The notes: generated from the sequence alone by a model not told the origin. A stretch of DNA of 64,000 nucleotides from Tangfeifania diversioriginum (GCA_945873105.1 CAMCBW010000009.1:62001-126000), one strand, 5' to 3'; numbered from the stretch's first letter, positions 25,410 to 34,635 are shown. Numbers and translations are program-made.

Positions 25410-26375
25410 ATGAAATCCGCTGATGAAAGCTTCAAAGAAGGGAATCTAAAAATACTCCGTAAGGAATATGAAGGAGCCTGCTTGAGCTTCACACAAACAA
25501 TTGCCACCGATCCTAGTAATTCAGCGGCACTCATTAACCGAGGCTATTCGAAACACATGTTAGGGGACTACTTTGGAGAAATCGAGGATTACACAGCAGC
25601 CCTGGCTATCGAACCAGATAACTTAACTGCCTTGTTTAACCGAGGATTAGCAATGAATCAGGTATCTGACTATTCTGGAGCAATTAGTGATTTTACGGAA
25701 GTTCTTAAAATAACTCCAAACGACGCTGTAGCATTATATCATAGAGCTTTTGCAAGAGATAGGAAGAGAGATTTTAACAAATCTATGAAAGATTTTTCCA
25801 GAGCATTGGAGCTCGATCCGGCATTAAAACCCTTCTACAAGGATGATGATTTTAGGAGCAAGCAATTTCGTAAATATGTGCTTACCTTGATCGAGAACAC
25901 AAACGCAATTGTCAAGAATCCAAAAGATTATCTGGCATACTATAAGCGTGGAGAAGCTAAGAAATACCATTATGATACTGTCGGTGCAATTTCTGATTTG
26001 ACTCAAGCAATTAAATTGAATCCTGAATGCAGGGAGGCATATTTGGAAAGAGGCGGTGCCAGGTTTAGTAATAGAAAATATTCCGCAGCCGACATAGATT
26101 ACTCTAAAGTCATTGAATTAAATCCATTATCCACAGTTGAGTACATTGACAGATATATTGCTGATCATAAAACTATGGAGAATGTAGCTAAAATGGTTGA
26201 TTTAGCAGAGGTATATGCAGCAATACAAGCAATTATTGATAAACAGTTAACAGTTGCTCTTAGCGGCAGGGAAGCAGTAAAAAGCAGAATGGAAAAACGT
26301 AAAGGAGCACGTGCTGACTTCACAAATTCATTGGAAATTCTGAAAAGTCAAACGGCAGAAGAAAATATTAGTTAA
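25410..26375 (+). CDS. Cytoplasmic TPR-repeat protein
   Basis: 321 residues without signal peptide. About six TPRs occupy residues 1-150 and 165-250. The C-terminal about 65 residues (AEVYAAIQAIIDKQLT... KSRMEKRKGARADF) are helical and basic. The N-terminus (MKSADESFKEGNLKILRKEY) resembles that of the TPR protein at 29537 (MKSSENFYREGNIKFVSGDY), so the two are paralogues on either side of the structured non-coding region. The function is unknown. Confidence 0.82.
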   Translation: MKSADESFKEGNLKILRKEYEGACLSFTQTIATDPSNSAALINRGYSKHMLGDYFGEIEDYTAALAIEPDNLTALFNRGLAMNQVSDYSGAISDFTEVLKITPNDAVALYHRAFARDRKRDFNKSMKDFSRALELDPALKPFYKDDDFRSKQFRKYVLTLIENTNAIVKNPKDYLAYYKRGEAKKYHYDTVGAISDLTQAIKLNPECREAYLERGGARFSNRKYSAADIDYSKVIELNPLSTVEYIDRYIADHKTMENVAKMVDLAEVYAAIQAIIDKQLTVALSGREAVKSRMEKRKGARADFTNSLEILKSQTAEENIS

Positions 26376-26389
26376 ACGATCAATATACA

Positions 26390-26854
26390 ATGCGAAAAGT
26401 AACGGGTCTTATTATTTTCATACTACTCCTATTTACTTATCTGTATTTCTCGAATCCGGAGATAGTGGTTGTTAAAAAAGATTCTAAAATTGAAGGATTT
26501 GTTAATAATCTAAGAGCAATGGTGCAGAGGGATATCTTCTGGAAACATCAACTTCTATTGGCTAAAAAGAAATACTCTGCCAATCTTGCGCCACAGGAAT
26601 CCATGTTTTCTGAATTTCGAGAGATAGATCAAGAAATAAGAAAATCCAAGAAAACTGCAAATGAATCGTTGAAGGAATTTGTTTCACCTGAACAATATAA
26701 GGCAATTCTGCTAAGGGATGAGGCTGATAGAATTGAAGAATTGGGTGAATATCGCCAGATTGATGACATGAATGAAATTGAAAGACTTCAAAACTTAGAA
26801 GAATGCAGATTAGTTCTTCCAATAATTGAAGCGAAACTTAAAGAAATTAATTGA
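26390..26854 (+). CDS. Membrane-anchored coiled-coil protein
   Basis: 154 residues. One N-terminal membrane segment (about 4-20, VTGLIIFILLLFTYLYF) is followed by a charged helical domain rich in E, K and R (about 55-150), likely coiled coil. It starts 14 bp after the TPR gene, so an operon with it is likely. The family is not recognised. Confidence 0.6.
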   Translation: MRKVTGLIIFILLLFTYLYFSNPEIVVVKKDSKIEGFVNNLRAMVQRDIFWKHQLLLAKKKYSANLAPQESMFSEFREIDQEIRKSKKTANESLKEFVSPEQYKAILLRDEADRIEELGEYRQIDDMNEIERLQNLEECRLVLPIIEAKLKEIN

Positions 26855-26953
26855 TAATCGTAAGAAGAATTTTCCGCACATTATTAAGAATAAAATAGTA
26901 AAAAGTAGAGAATTGTCAGTTTGAATTGTACTTATCAAATTAAAATATTCCTT

Positions 26954-27289
26954 ATGAAAAACCTAAACCAACAGTTATTAATAGGCAATAAAGTATTGTT
27001 TACTTCTTTAATATTATGGAGTTACGGTCATTCTTATATTCTAATAAAGAACCTCTTGTATAGTTTTGTCCATCCAGTTACAGGTACAAGAATTAGGGAT
27101 TACTATATCCACTCTATTAATCTCAGTGAAAAACAAGAACCTGATAAATTATTTTATCCTTTTACTATAGAAGGATTTCGTAATCAAAATTTTAATCTAC
27201 TTTATTATGATTTCACTGAATATTTTGTTTATGTTGGAGGAGTTTGGTTGATTTACTTTTTATATAGATATTGGAGAAATAGGCATTAA
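26954..27289 (+). CDS. Small membrane protein with two TM segments
   Basis: 111 residues from ATG 26954 (MKNLNQQLLIGN); a start at 26921 adds 11 residues. Membrane segments are at about 12-34 and 86-104, with a polar loop between them (HPVTGTRIRDYYIHSINLSE). It ends in a basic tail (YRYWRNRH). The function is unknown. Confidence 0.5.
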   Translation: MKNLNQQLLIGNKVLFTSLILWSYGHSYILIKNLLYSFVHPVTGTRIRDYYIHSINLSEKQEPDKLFYPFTIEGFRNQNFNLLYYDFTEYFVYVGGVWLIYFLYRYWRNRH

Positions 27290-27329
27290 TAACTGCAGGA
27301 AATAAGGTATTCGCTTGAATACTCACATT

Positions 27330-28200
27330 TTTTCTTTGTTGGTTTGCAATGTCAGGCCCTCTGGGTTTACTCCTTCGTCGTAAAACTTGCAAACCAAACA
27401 AGCCTCTTTCCGCTCAGTCGCTTCATTCGGCTTTCAAAGAAAAAACTGTTACGCATCCTGCGCTCATTAGCGTTCCCTTCAATCCCTGAGACCCTGCCAG
27501 GGTATTCGCTTCGCTCATGGGTTTGTTAACAGGGATTGAACCACGCATGTTGTTGGGCTCGCCTGCTAGTCGAGCTTGTACCGCTCACAGTTCCTCGTGC
27601 CTGAAAAAGGCACTTCGTCATCGGTTCGCTCAGGTCGGCCTGCTATTTTGCCTACGGCTGCAATAGCTCCCGGCCTCCCACCAGCTCTTAACTCGCAGAC
27701 GGCTCGCGCCGGAATATGGAAACAAGGCCGCAAAACAGTTAAGCAAGATAGATGGGGGCAGGAAGAATGATTGTAAAGGTCAGGGCCCTTTGGGTTGTCG
27801 CAAGTGGTTTTGGCTAGGTCATTGCTGCTTGCTCCAAACCTTGACAATCATTTGCCCCCATTCTGAAAAGGTGCTTAACCGTTTGGCAGTCTTGTGGTAT
27901 TTCTGCAAACAGGGGAATCCGGATTGGGAATGGCTTACTATTTTAGGCATGTGATATGTTCTGCGAACAAAATATCACAACGGTAAAGTTGGATATAAAA
28001 ACGTCTGAGATATGTCAAAGCCTACATTGCTGGACTATCTGTATTAGTGAGGGTACAAACACGATTTATTTATTCCTGATGCCAGTAGGGTGTAGACCGA
28101 TGCCTGGCAAGTAAAATTTAGATCACACAATCGTTGCTGATTGGAATGTGTGACCTTATACTGATCAGCATAGGAGCACCCTAAGGGGTGTTTCTTTTTG
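27330..28200 (+). ncRNA. Candidate large structured RNA, about 870 nt, ending in an intrinsic terminator
   Basis: This GC-richer block inside AT-rich cargo holds a chain of strong hairpins. TTGTTGGTTTGCAA pairs with TTGCAAACCAA-ACAA (27336-27402), and TTCAATCCCTG with CAGGGATTGAA (27478-27541) around ACCCTG-CCAGGGT. GTGCC pairs with GGCAC (27597-27613). ATGGGGGCA and AATGATTGT pair with ACAATCATT and TGCCCCCAT (27752-27861), extended outward by GTTAAGCA/TGCTTAAC. TGTGATAT-GTTC-TGC-GAAC pairs with ATATCACA (27950-27979), and TCACACA with TGTGTGA near 28113-28153. A terminator closes the block at 28177-28199. Several short reading frames run through it but none looks like a protein. Strand is inferred from the terminator. 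I do not recognise a known class. Confidence 0.5.
28177..28199 (+). terminator. Intrinsic terminator
   Basis: CACCC-TAA-GGGGTG hairpin followed by TTTCTTTTT. Confidence 0.75.
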
Positions 28201-28421
28201 ACCTGGCAAATATTTCAAAGGGCGCAACAGCAAATTCCTGTTCAGAATATCCAGAACACTTAATCATCATTTGCCCTGGCTCGCTTCACTCGCCGGACTC
28301 AAGTCAACTGCATTTTAAATTTTCCAGGAAAAGATGGGTCCCCTCTGTACCCCCGGGTACCCTCTGACCGACTCTGAGCCACCTCCGAAAGCCTAGCCCG
28401 GTTCTCTCTCGTAAAGACTCA

Positions 28422-28469
28422 GGAATATTATTTTATTCCATGAGAATAGAAGGAATATTATTTTACCCC
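28422..28469 (+). promoter_or_regulatory. Operator-like motif pair upstream of 28528
   Basis: GGAATATTATTTTATTCC (28422-28439, itself an inverted repeat) and GGAATATTATTTTACCCC (28452-28469) lie 30 bp apart, 60-105 bp before the gene. The second form recurs exactly at 34521-34538 ahead of the defence operon, followed in both places by similar sequence (AGT-N3-TA-N-TTC...TTAG). A shared regulator is likely. Confidence 0.55.
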
Positions 28470-28527
28470 TACTCAGCATTTAAAGTAGGTAATTCCTAAT
28501 TTAGTGAAATAAAGTAACCTTTATAAA

Positions 28528-28977
28528 ATGATCATGAATCCTGAACCTGATGAGGACCTCAATACTACGGATGCAGTTAATCAGATAACTGATGAAGATA
28601 TTGTCTATAGCACACTATTGGAATCCCATCCTAACCTGGAGAGCTTAGTGGGCAGATTTGATTTATGCAGGGTTCAGACGGAAGACCGATTCGATAAACC
28701 TGAAAAGATGATGGCTATTAAGTCAATACCACCGATCCTAACTACGGAAGAATACACCCTTCATATAAATATGACAATAGATCGGATTCTAAATTCTGAG
28801 GAGAATTGCGATGAGAATGAGATTAAAGGGGCAAAAATGAAGAAGACTAGAAGAAGCAAGAAGAAGGCAGCGTATAAGTTTAAACAGATGGTTCGGGCTA
28901 TGGTAGCACCAGAAAAATCACTAGCCGATCCCAATTATTTTATAGATTCAAGACTTAGAGGTAATTTATTGCGTTGA
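28528..28977 (+). CDS. Hypothetical protein, acidic N-terminus and basic C-terminus
   Basis: 149 residues (147 if started at ATG 28534). The N-terminal third is acidic (PEPDEDLNTTDAVNQITDED). A Lys/Arg-rich stretch (KMKKTRRSKKKAAYKFKQM, about residues 106-124) could bind nucleic acid. It lies downstream of the same 18-bp motif that precedes the defence operon, so the two may be coregulated. The family is not recognised. Confidence 0.55.
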   Translation: MIMNPEPDEDLNTTDAVNQITDEDIVYSTLLESHPNLESLVGRFDLCRVQTEDRFDKPEKMMAIKSIPPILTTEEYTLHINMTIDRILNSEENCDENEIKGAKMKKTRRSKKKAAYKFKQMVRAMVAPEKSLADPNYFIDSRLRGNLLR

Positions 28978-29103
28978 TGAAAGTAAATTAACCTCCCCGC
29001 CTAAAGCGGCCGATGAATTACCCAAATGTGATTACATCACTTATAAAGCAATATATCAATAGGCTATAAACTATTGGAACTGAAGGAATACTAAATTATA
29101 CCT

Positions 29104-29409
29104 ATGTACATAACCCAAATGACTCATTTCCTTGACGAAACAGGAAATATACCAAAGCAGATGCCTAAAGAAGCGAGAGAATTAGGTAGTTTCATGGCAT
29201 TGGTGGTTGATGCCACTACAAAAGAAAAATCTGCTGGAAGGATTAATACCGGTATCAGATGTTTCCAAGAAAAATGTGATGGAATTATTAGTAGTGAATT
29301 ACATAATTCTATTTATGATATTCATTGGAAATGTTCAAAATGCAACAGCGAAGGAACTATTGGTAGCTGGCAGGGGACAAAATGGGATAATACAGATGAA
29401 TATTATTGA
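29104..29409 (+). CDS. Small zinc-ribbon-like protein
   Basis: 101 residues. Two cysteine pairs, CFQEKC (about 54-59) and CSKC (about 77-80), have zinc-ribbon spacing. The segment before them is predicted mixed helix/strand. It lies alone between the basic hypothetical gene and the third TPR gene. The function is unknown. Confidence 0.6.
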   Translation: MYITQMTHFLDETGNIPKQMPKEARELGSFMALVVDATTKEKSAGRINTGIRCFQEKCDGIISSELHNSIYDIHWKCSKCNSEGTIGSWQGTKWDNTDEYY

Positions 29410-29536
29410 ATTGTTTTTACCGAACTAACCAATACTTCAGTTATTTGGTTTCATTGATTATGGCCAAGTATCTTGACAAACTGCACTTTTATTAAAATCC
29501 TTTGGCTACATTTGATACCAACCTGGACTCTAAAAT

Positions 29537-30760
29537 ATGAAATCTTCTGAAAATTTTTATCGAGAAGGAAATATTAAGTTTGTCAGTGGAGATTATCAAG
29601 GTTCTATAGCTGATTTCACCAATGCAATTGAATCTGATCCCCGGCACACAGCTGCTTTTAATAATCGAGGTGTTGCCAGGAACAAATTGAACGACACACA
29701 TGGTGAATTGAGAGATTACAATTCTGCTTTGCTAACAAATCCAGAGGATCTTTGTGCCCTGTATAATAGATGTGTTGCGAGAATAAAACAAAAAGAATAC
29801 CTGAAGGCCATTAATGATCTGACAAAATATCTCTGTTTAAGATCCAGTTTCAGCATTGCTTATTTCTATACAGTAGACCAAAATGTGAATCCCGAACAGT
29901 ATTCTGAATCGATTGCTGAGAGACTGAAAGCATTGAAAATTGAACCAATAATGGTTACTGAAAACAAAGATGTCGAACCGAAAGATCTCGAGGTATTTAA
30001 CAACATTGTCGCGATTGCCGAAATTACAAAGTACATTGCGGATGGTACGCCACTTTTTGCTGAATCTTATTGTCAGAGGGCAGAGTTAAGAGCTAAATTT
30101 AAAGATTTCCATGGAGCTTTAGCTGACTTCAATAAGATCATTTCATATGCAAAACCTGAATATAATCTATATGCCAAGATCGCATACATTAAAGATGCTG
30201 AATTAAAGGACTATGCTGGGGCGTTAATTGATTATAATGAAGCCTTGCTCCTAGAACCTGAAGATGAAGAACTATTACTTCGTAGATCCTCTGTAAAACA
30301 TTCACTAAATGATATTGAAGGATCAATTTCGGACCTGACAGAGATAATTAGACTTTATAATGATTTAGATCCGGAGGAGAAAGATGATATAGGATTCTAT
30401 TGCACAATGGCATATAGTAATAGAGCGTATATTAAATCTAAGATGAATAATCCAATTGGAGCAATAGATGACTACACTAAAGCCATTAAAGTCGATCCAT
30501 CATTTTTCCTGGCACTGACAGATCGCGCATCAGTAAAATTAAAGTTGAAAGATTACACCGGAGCAATTAAGGATTGCTCAAAGTCACTAAGAATAAGTAA
30601 ACAATTTGGTGATGCTTATTACATAAGAGGAAAGGCCAAATTCGAACTTCAAGATTACGTTGGAGCCATTAAAGACTATAAAAATGCACTTAAAATTAAC
30701 CCGAATCTAGCTGATGCAAAATTCGAACTAGATAGAGCAGATGCAATTTTATCCAATTAA
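29537..30760 (+). CDS. Cytoplasmic TPR-repeat protein
   Basis: 407 residues, no signal. About nine TPRs lie in two blocks (about 1-110 and 165-400), with consensus pieces such as DYTKAIKVDPSFFLALTDRA and DYKNALKINPNLADAKFEL. A non-TPR linker (about 110-160) contains a degenerate repeat. The N-terminus is paralogous to 25410. A TACATTTG -7-like element is at 29507-29514. It is a plausible partner of the FISUMP/FGE-fold protein directly downstream. Confidence 0.82.
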   Translation: MKSSENFYREGNIKFVSGDYQGSIADFTNAIESDPRHTAAFNNRGVARNKLNDTHGELRDYNSALLTNPEDLCALYNRCVARIKQKEYLKAINDLTKYLCLRSSFSIAYFYTVDQNVNPEQYSESIAERLKALKIEPIMVTENKDVEPKDLEVFNNIVAIAEITKYIADGTPLFAESYCQRAELRAKFKDFHGALADFNKIISYAKPEYNLYAKIAYIKDAELKDYAGALIDYNEALLLEPEDEELLLRRSSVKHSLNDIEGSISDLTEIIRLYNDLDPEEKDDIGFYCTMAYSNRAYIKSKMNNPIGAIDDYTKAIKVDPSFFLALTDRASVKLKLKDYTGAIKDCSKSLRISKQFGDAYYIRGKAKFELQDYVGAIKDYKNALKINPNLADAKFELDRADAILSN

Positions 30761-30917
30761 AAAAAGTAATTCAAAGGACAATACTTATTTTTTGTGATCA
30801 CTATGGTTTGAGGAATAATATTGAAGTAGCACAAAACTCACTAAAGGCTTATGAATTTTATATCCTAATAGTTATTCGCCTGGTGTTCAATAAATCAAAT
30901 CAATAAATATTAAAACA

Positions 30918-33014
30918 ATGAGGGCTAAGTTTCAGAAATCAATTACAGACAATGATGGGAATAGTTATAAAACTGTTCAAATTGGGCCCCAAATATGGAT
31001 GGCTGAAAATCTTAATGTAGCGCAATATCAAAATGGTGATCCAATTTCCAATCTCATAAATGATGTTGACTGGAAAGACTTTGAATCCGGAGCAATGTGC
31101 GATTATGACAATGATCCTGAGAATAGTAATATCTATGGAAAATTATATAACTGGTACGCTGTAACTGATGAAAGAAAAATTGCTCCTCTTGGCTGGCATG
31201 TACCAAGTGATGCGGAATGGAATTTATTGCTAGAATATTTGGAGGAGGAGATTGATCCTGAAACGTCTCCTAATGATCGTAAAAATTACTTATTAGAAAG
31301 TTTGCTTACAGAGTCATCCCTTAATAATGGGTTTAACGCATTACCAGGAGGTTGCCGTCGCATCTTTGATCCAAATGAAAATGAAATTTTTCCATATAGG
31401 CCAAATCGTAAGTTAAAATTTGTTGGGATTGGGGATGTCTGTTGTTGGTGGACTTCTTCTGAAGAAACAGACTTCCAGCATAAATATGCACTTTATAGAG
31501 CGATAGGAGAAGACATCTGGTACCATGGTGTAAAAGGGACTTTTAATCGAGAAAAATGGTCTGGATTATCAGTTCGTTGTGTCATGGATTCTATGGAGCT
31601 TACGAGACAAAACCTTCTTGAAGCAAGCGATATAAATTCTTCCTTAAAGCCAGAATTCGTAAGTGATATTGATGGCAATGTGTACAAAACAGTATTGATA
31701 GGTTCCCAAGTATGGATGGCTGAAAATCTAAAGGTAACGCATTATCAAAATGGTGATCCAATTAATACTCCTAAAGATTCGATCATTGGGAAAAGGAATC
31801 TGTCAGGAGCATATTGTCTTAATTATAAAAATATTGGAAGTAATGGAGATACTTATGGAAAATTGTACAGTTGGAAAGCCATAAATGATAAGCGCAAAAT
31901 TACGCCAAATGGCTGGCATATCCCGTCCAATTTTGAATGGAAAATTCTATTTTTTTTTCTTGGAGGATTTAAGAATGCTGGGGGAAAGATGAAGGAGATT
32001 GGTTTTACACATTGGAGCGAACCCAATGCCGGTGCAACAAATGACTTTGGTTTTACAGCACTTCCTGCAGGTGAATATAGATCTGATTACGGATTCAGTA
32101 ATATTGGGTGGGAAGGAAAATGGTGGAGCCTAACTGAAACAATTTCTAAAATAGATCCATCACACACAAATCCTAATCATAGACACCATTATGGTAACTG
32201 TTATTTCTTAAGTCATAATAATAGTGAAGTAAAACATATTTTTGGCCGAGTGAATGATGCCCATTCGGTCAGATGTGTAAAAGATTTTAGTGTCATCTGG
32301 TTTCTTACTTATTTAATACAGAGCATTGCCAAAATATTTTCTCCACTTTTTTTTACAAAAAATAGTCTTTTGTTTAAAAAACCAGAAATCGAGTGGGTCA
32401 CGATTCCTGCAGGTACTTTTACAATCGAATCGGCTGTTTCTGGTGAAAAAGAGGTTACAATGCAGTCTTTTAGAATGAGCAAATATGCCATTACCTTCGA
32501 ACAATATGATATATTCTGCGATGCTATGAAAAGAAATAGACCAAGTAATCCCTACTGGGGTGGTAGAGGCAATCTGCCTGCAGTTGGAGTAAAATGGAAA
32601 GATGCTTTGGCATTTGCAAATTGGTTAGGTTGCCGGTTGCCAACCTCATTTGAGTGGGAATATGCATGCCGTGCAGGCTCAAAGACCAAGTTCTATACTG
32701 GGAATAACCTACTTCCTACTCAGGCTAATATCTATATTGATGGGGACAAGCAAATAACTGCTCTTCCTGTCGGCACATTTGATCCTAATATGTGGGGATT
32801 ATATGATATGCTTGGCAATGTGAGTGAATGGTGCAGCGAATCATTTGACTTTTTAAATCCACATTATCCGACTAAGTTCAAAGATTCTAATTTACATCAT
32901 GCAATGGGTGGAAGTTTCTTAAGTACTGAGTCTCAATGTGCAAAATTAACATATACATTGTGTGAAGAAGGAAAATATAGGACAGTTGGTTTCAGAATAG
33001 TTTCCAAAGAGTAA
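30918..33014 (+). CDS. Two FISUMP domains fused to a TM segment and an FGE-sulfatase (SUMF1-like) domain
   Basis: 698 residues. Domain 1 (about 12-224) and domain 2 (about 252-456) each show the FISUMP pattern: YKTVxIGxQxWMAENL, NGDPI, YGKLYxWxA, GWHxPSxxEW, an aromatic WWT/WWSLTE block and SVRCV. A hydrophobic segment (about 459-483, VIWFLTYLIQSIAKIFSPLFF in part) follows. An FGE-sulfatase fold comes next (about 490-698), with WVTIPAGTF, GCRLPTSFEWEYACRAG, GLYDMLGNVSEWC and a final TVGFRI. FGE proteins convert Cys to formylglycine in sulfatases, but many bacterial copies are non-catalytic ligand-binding modules. There is no N-terminal signal peptide, which is odd for FISUMP proteins, usually surface lipoproteins. 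The architecture is unfamiliar to me. Confidence 0.85.
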   Translation: MRAKFQKSITDNDGNSYKTVQIGPQIWMAENLNVAQYQNGDPISNLINDVDWKDFESGAMCDYDNDPENSNIYGKLYNWYAVTDERKIAPLGWHVPSDAEWNLLLEYLEEEIDPETSPNDRKNYLLESLLTESSLNNGFNALPGGCRRIFDPNENEIFPYRPNRKLKFVGIGDVCCWWTSSEETDFQHKYALYRAIGEDIWYHGVKGTFNREKWSGLSVRCVMDSMELTRQNLLEASDINSSLKPEFVSDIDGNVYKTVLIGSQVWMAENLKVTHYQNGDPINTPKDSIIGKRNLSGAYCLNYKNIGSNGDTYGKLYSWKAINDKRKITPNGWHIPSNFEWKILFFFLGGFKNAGGKMKEIGFTHWSEPNAGATNDFGFTALPAGEYRSDYGFSNIGWEGKWWSLTETISKIDPSHTNPNHRHHYGNCYFLSHNNSEVKHIFGRVNDAHSVRCVKDFSVIWFLTYLIQSIAKIFSPLFFTKNSLLFKKPEIEWVTIPAGTFTIESAVSGEKEVTMQSFRMSKYAITFEQYDIFCDAMKRNRPSNPYWGGRGNLPAVGVKWKDALAFANWLGCRLPTSFEWEYACRAGSKTKFYTGNNLLPTQANIYIDGDKQITALPVGTFDPNMWGLYDMLGNVSEWCSESFDFLNPHYPTKFKDSNLHHAMGGSFLSTESQCAKLTYTLCEEGKYRTVGFRIVSKE

Positions 33015-33392
33015 TCTAACCGTTGTAGCCAGATTGGGCTTTCGTTTTAGTTTACAGACACCTACACTGTATATTGAAATTAAGTAATAATTCCATATGA
33101 TGTTTCAAGGTATGTAGTTTTTTAGGAAACCTTTAAATTGAATGTGGGAGATCTTTGAGCCTTCAAAACTAAATTAACAATGTGTAAGAAAAAGTTTGTA
33201 AGTGCATGCCAAGATTCTGCTTTTCGAGGTACACATAGCAACTATTTAGCCACTTTCTCCCAATGGTTATCTAATGGTCTAATAGTAGGATTGCATAGCA
33301 ACTCTCTTGGTATTCCGGATTTGAGAAATATAAAAAAAGGAGGTCAACTTAAAATGCTATATTGAGGTCTTATGATTGACAATAATATAGTC
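33015..33392. other. Intergenic region before the SRAP-like gene
   Basis: About 380 bp. A 61-codon frame at 33180-33365 (MCKKKFVSACQDSAFRG...) is the only candidate. Its start MCKKK is reminiscent of SRAP proteins, which begin with Met-Cys, but the remainder shows no similarity to them, and I do not call it a gene. Confidence 0.4.
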
Positions 33393-34190
33393 ATGGATCT
33401 CAAATTTGTCCTAGTTAGCAGTCTTGAAGTCATCGAGAAACGTTTCAGTGCCAAATCTTCTCCTGCAGTGGTTGAGATCCCAAAGTCGTACTTAATCGGC
33501 AGGGGAGATCCTTCTTACGTCATTACCGATCCAAATTCAATCCATGTCTTCAAGTATGGATTAACTCCTCACTATGCCCAGGAACCATTAAGCATTATGA
33601 CCGCAAGGGCAGAAGGGACCAAGAACAAAGCTGATGATCCCGGATACTCAGGATCAAAAGCAATCTTTTTACTACCTGAGTTTAAGAAGTCTATATTTTC
33701 ACAACGATGTATTGTTGTAGCAGATGCTTATTATGCATGGTCAGATAAGAATCAACAATACTTGGTTTATCTACAACAAAAGAAGAGGCCATTTGGCTTT
33801 GCTGGACTTTACGATACCTGGCAGCATCCAGAGACACGTGAGTTGACTACTTCATTTGCAATCATCGCTACTACCGCAAATGAGATGCTCCAGGGAATAG
33901 GAGTAAAGCGGATGCCAGTGATCCTTCCACTGCATTACGAAACCAATTGGCTGAAATCATCACTCCATCTATCCGAGATCCTCAGTTTTCTTGATCCATT
34001 CCCATCGAAGAAGATGAATGCGTACCCGGTAAATGGAGTGGTCAACCACGAAGTAAATGATGTGTCTTTGTTAACGCCTCGAGGAGATAAGCTTCAGGTA
34101 GAAGTAAATCCTCCAATACTTTCCAGAAGTCATCATTACCATAAAAGCAAACCTGTCTCTAACACACCTTGGTTTAAGAGTGCAGAATAA
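33393..34190 (+). CDS. SRAP (YedK/HMCES-like) homologue lacking the catalytic residues
   Basis: 265 residues from ATG 33393, chosen because MDLKFVLVSSLEVIEKRF aligns with the MCGRF start of SRAP proteins. SRAP enzymes form a covalent thiazolidine link to abasic sites in ssDNA through Cys2, aided by Asn, Glu and His. Here Cys2 is Asp (MDLKF). The usual NARAE is TARAEG. The FYEW-type Glu is Ala (ADAYYAW), and the HxRMP His is Val (GVKRMPVILP). The rest of the fold, including FKYGLTP, SQRCIV and the C-terminal VNGVVN block, is well kept. It is either a pseudoenzyme that still binds DNA or a neofunctionalised regulator. It lies 445 bp before the defence operon. Confidence 0.8.
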   Translation: MDLKFVLVSSLEVIEKRFSAKSSPAVVEIPKSYLIGRGDPSYVITDPNSIHVFKYGLTPHYAQEPLSIMTARAEGTKNKADDPGYSGSKAIFLLPEFKKSIFSQRCIVVADAYYAWSDKNQQYLVYLQQKKRPFGFAGLYDTWQHPETRELTTSFAIIATTANEMLQGIGVKRMPVILPLHYETNWLKSSLHLSEILSFLDPFPSKKMNAYPVNGVVNHEVNDVSLLTPRGDKLQVEVNPPILSRSHHYHKSKPVSNTPWFKSAE

Positions 34191-34635
34191 AATCAAATAA
34201 TACTGATGTTGCCAGTTTCTCCTTCACTCAGCTATTCTGGATTCATTACCCGGTCGTGAATAATTCTACTTTTATATAATTCAGCCATTATTTTCTATGA
34301 GTGCATCTTACTATCACTTTAGCGAGATCGTTTAAAATTCTCAATACATTTATATCAAAAAGTCATACCAGACTCCTCTGTATTACCAAACTTTAGCGGT
34401 GACCTCAAAACAGGTTACTTGTTGACCTGGGAACGGAACAACCAAAACCCTTTAACTCCCCTCCCTCTCTCTTAGAGAAATTCCGAGAATAGAATTTTAC
34501 ACTATTTGGCATGTGTCACTGGAATATTATTTTACCCCATAGGAAGATAATAAGTGCCTATTTCTTATCTTAGTTGAATAATACAATATTCCCCTAATTT
34601 GAACCAAACAAATCCTAAATTTTCATTTACACAAT
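34191..34635. promoter_or_regulatory. Regulatory region of the defence operon
   Basis: 445 bp without a gene. It contains GGAATATTATTTTACCCC at 34521-34538, identical to 28452-28469, then a related stretch (AGTGCCTATTTCTTATCTTAG) and an AT-rich approach to the ATG at 34636. A CT-rich run (CTCCCCTCCCTCTCTCTTAG, 34457-34476) lies upstream. The operon promoter is expected here. Confidence 0.55.

Noticed and set aside
27566-27847. Overlapping frames on both strands (about 60-93 codons) in the structured block
   Set aside because: Composition is Arg/Pro/Cys-rich, the frames overlap on opposite strands and follow hairpin arms; they look spurious.
27330-28200. Group II intron, retron or diversity-generating retroelement
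   Set aside because: No reverse transcriptase gene and no domain V-like hairpin or template/variable repeat pair was found.
33180-33365. 61-codon frame starting MCKKK before the SRAP-like gene
   Set aside because: Apart from Met-Cys there is no SRAP similarity and it is in another context; a displaced N-terminus could not be supported.
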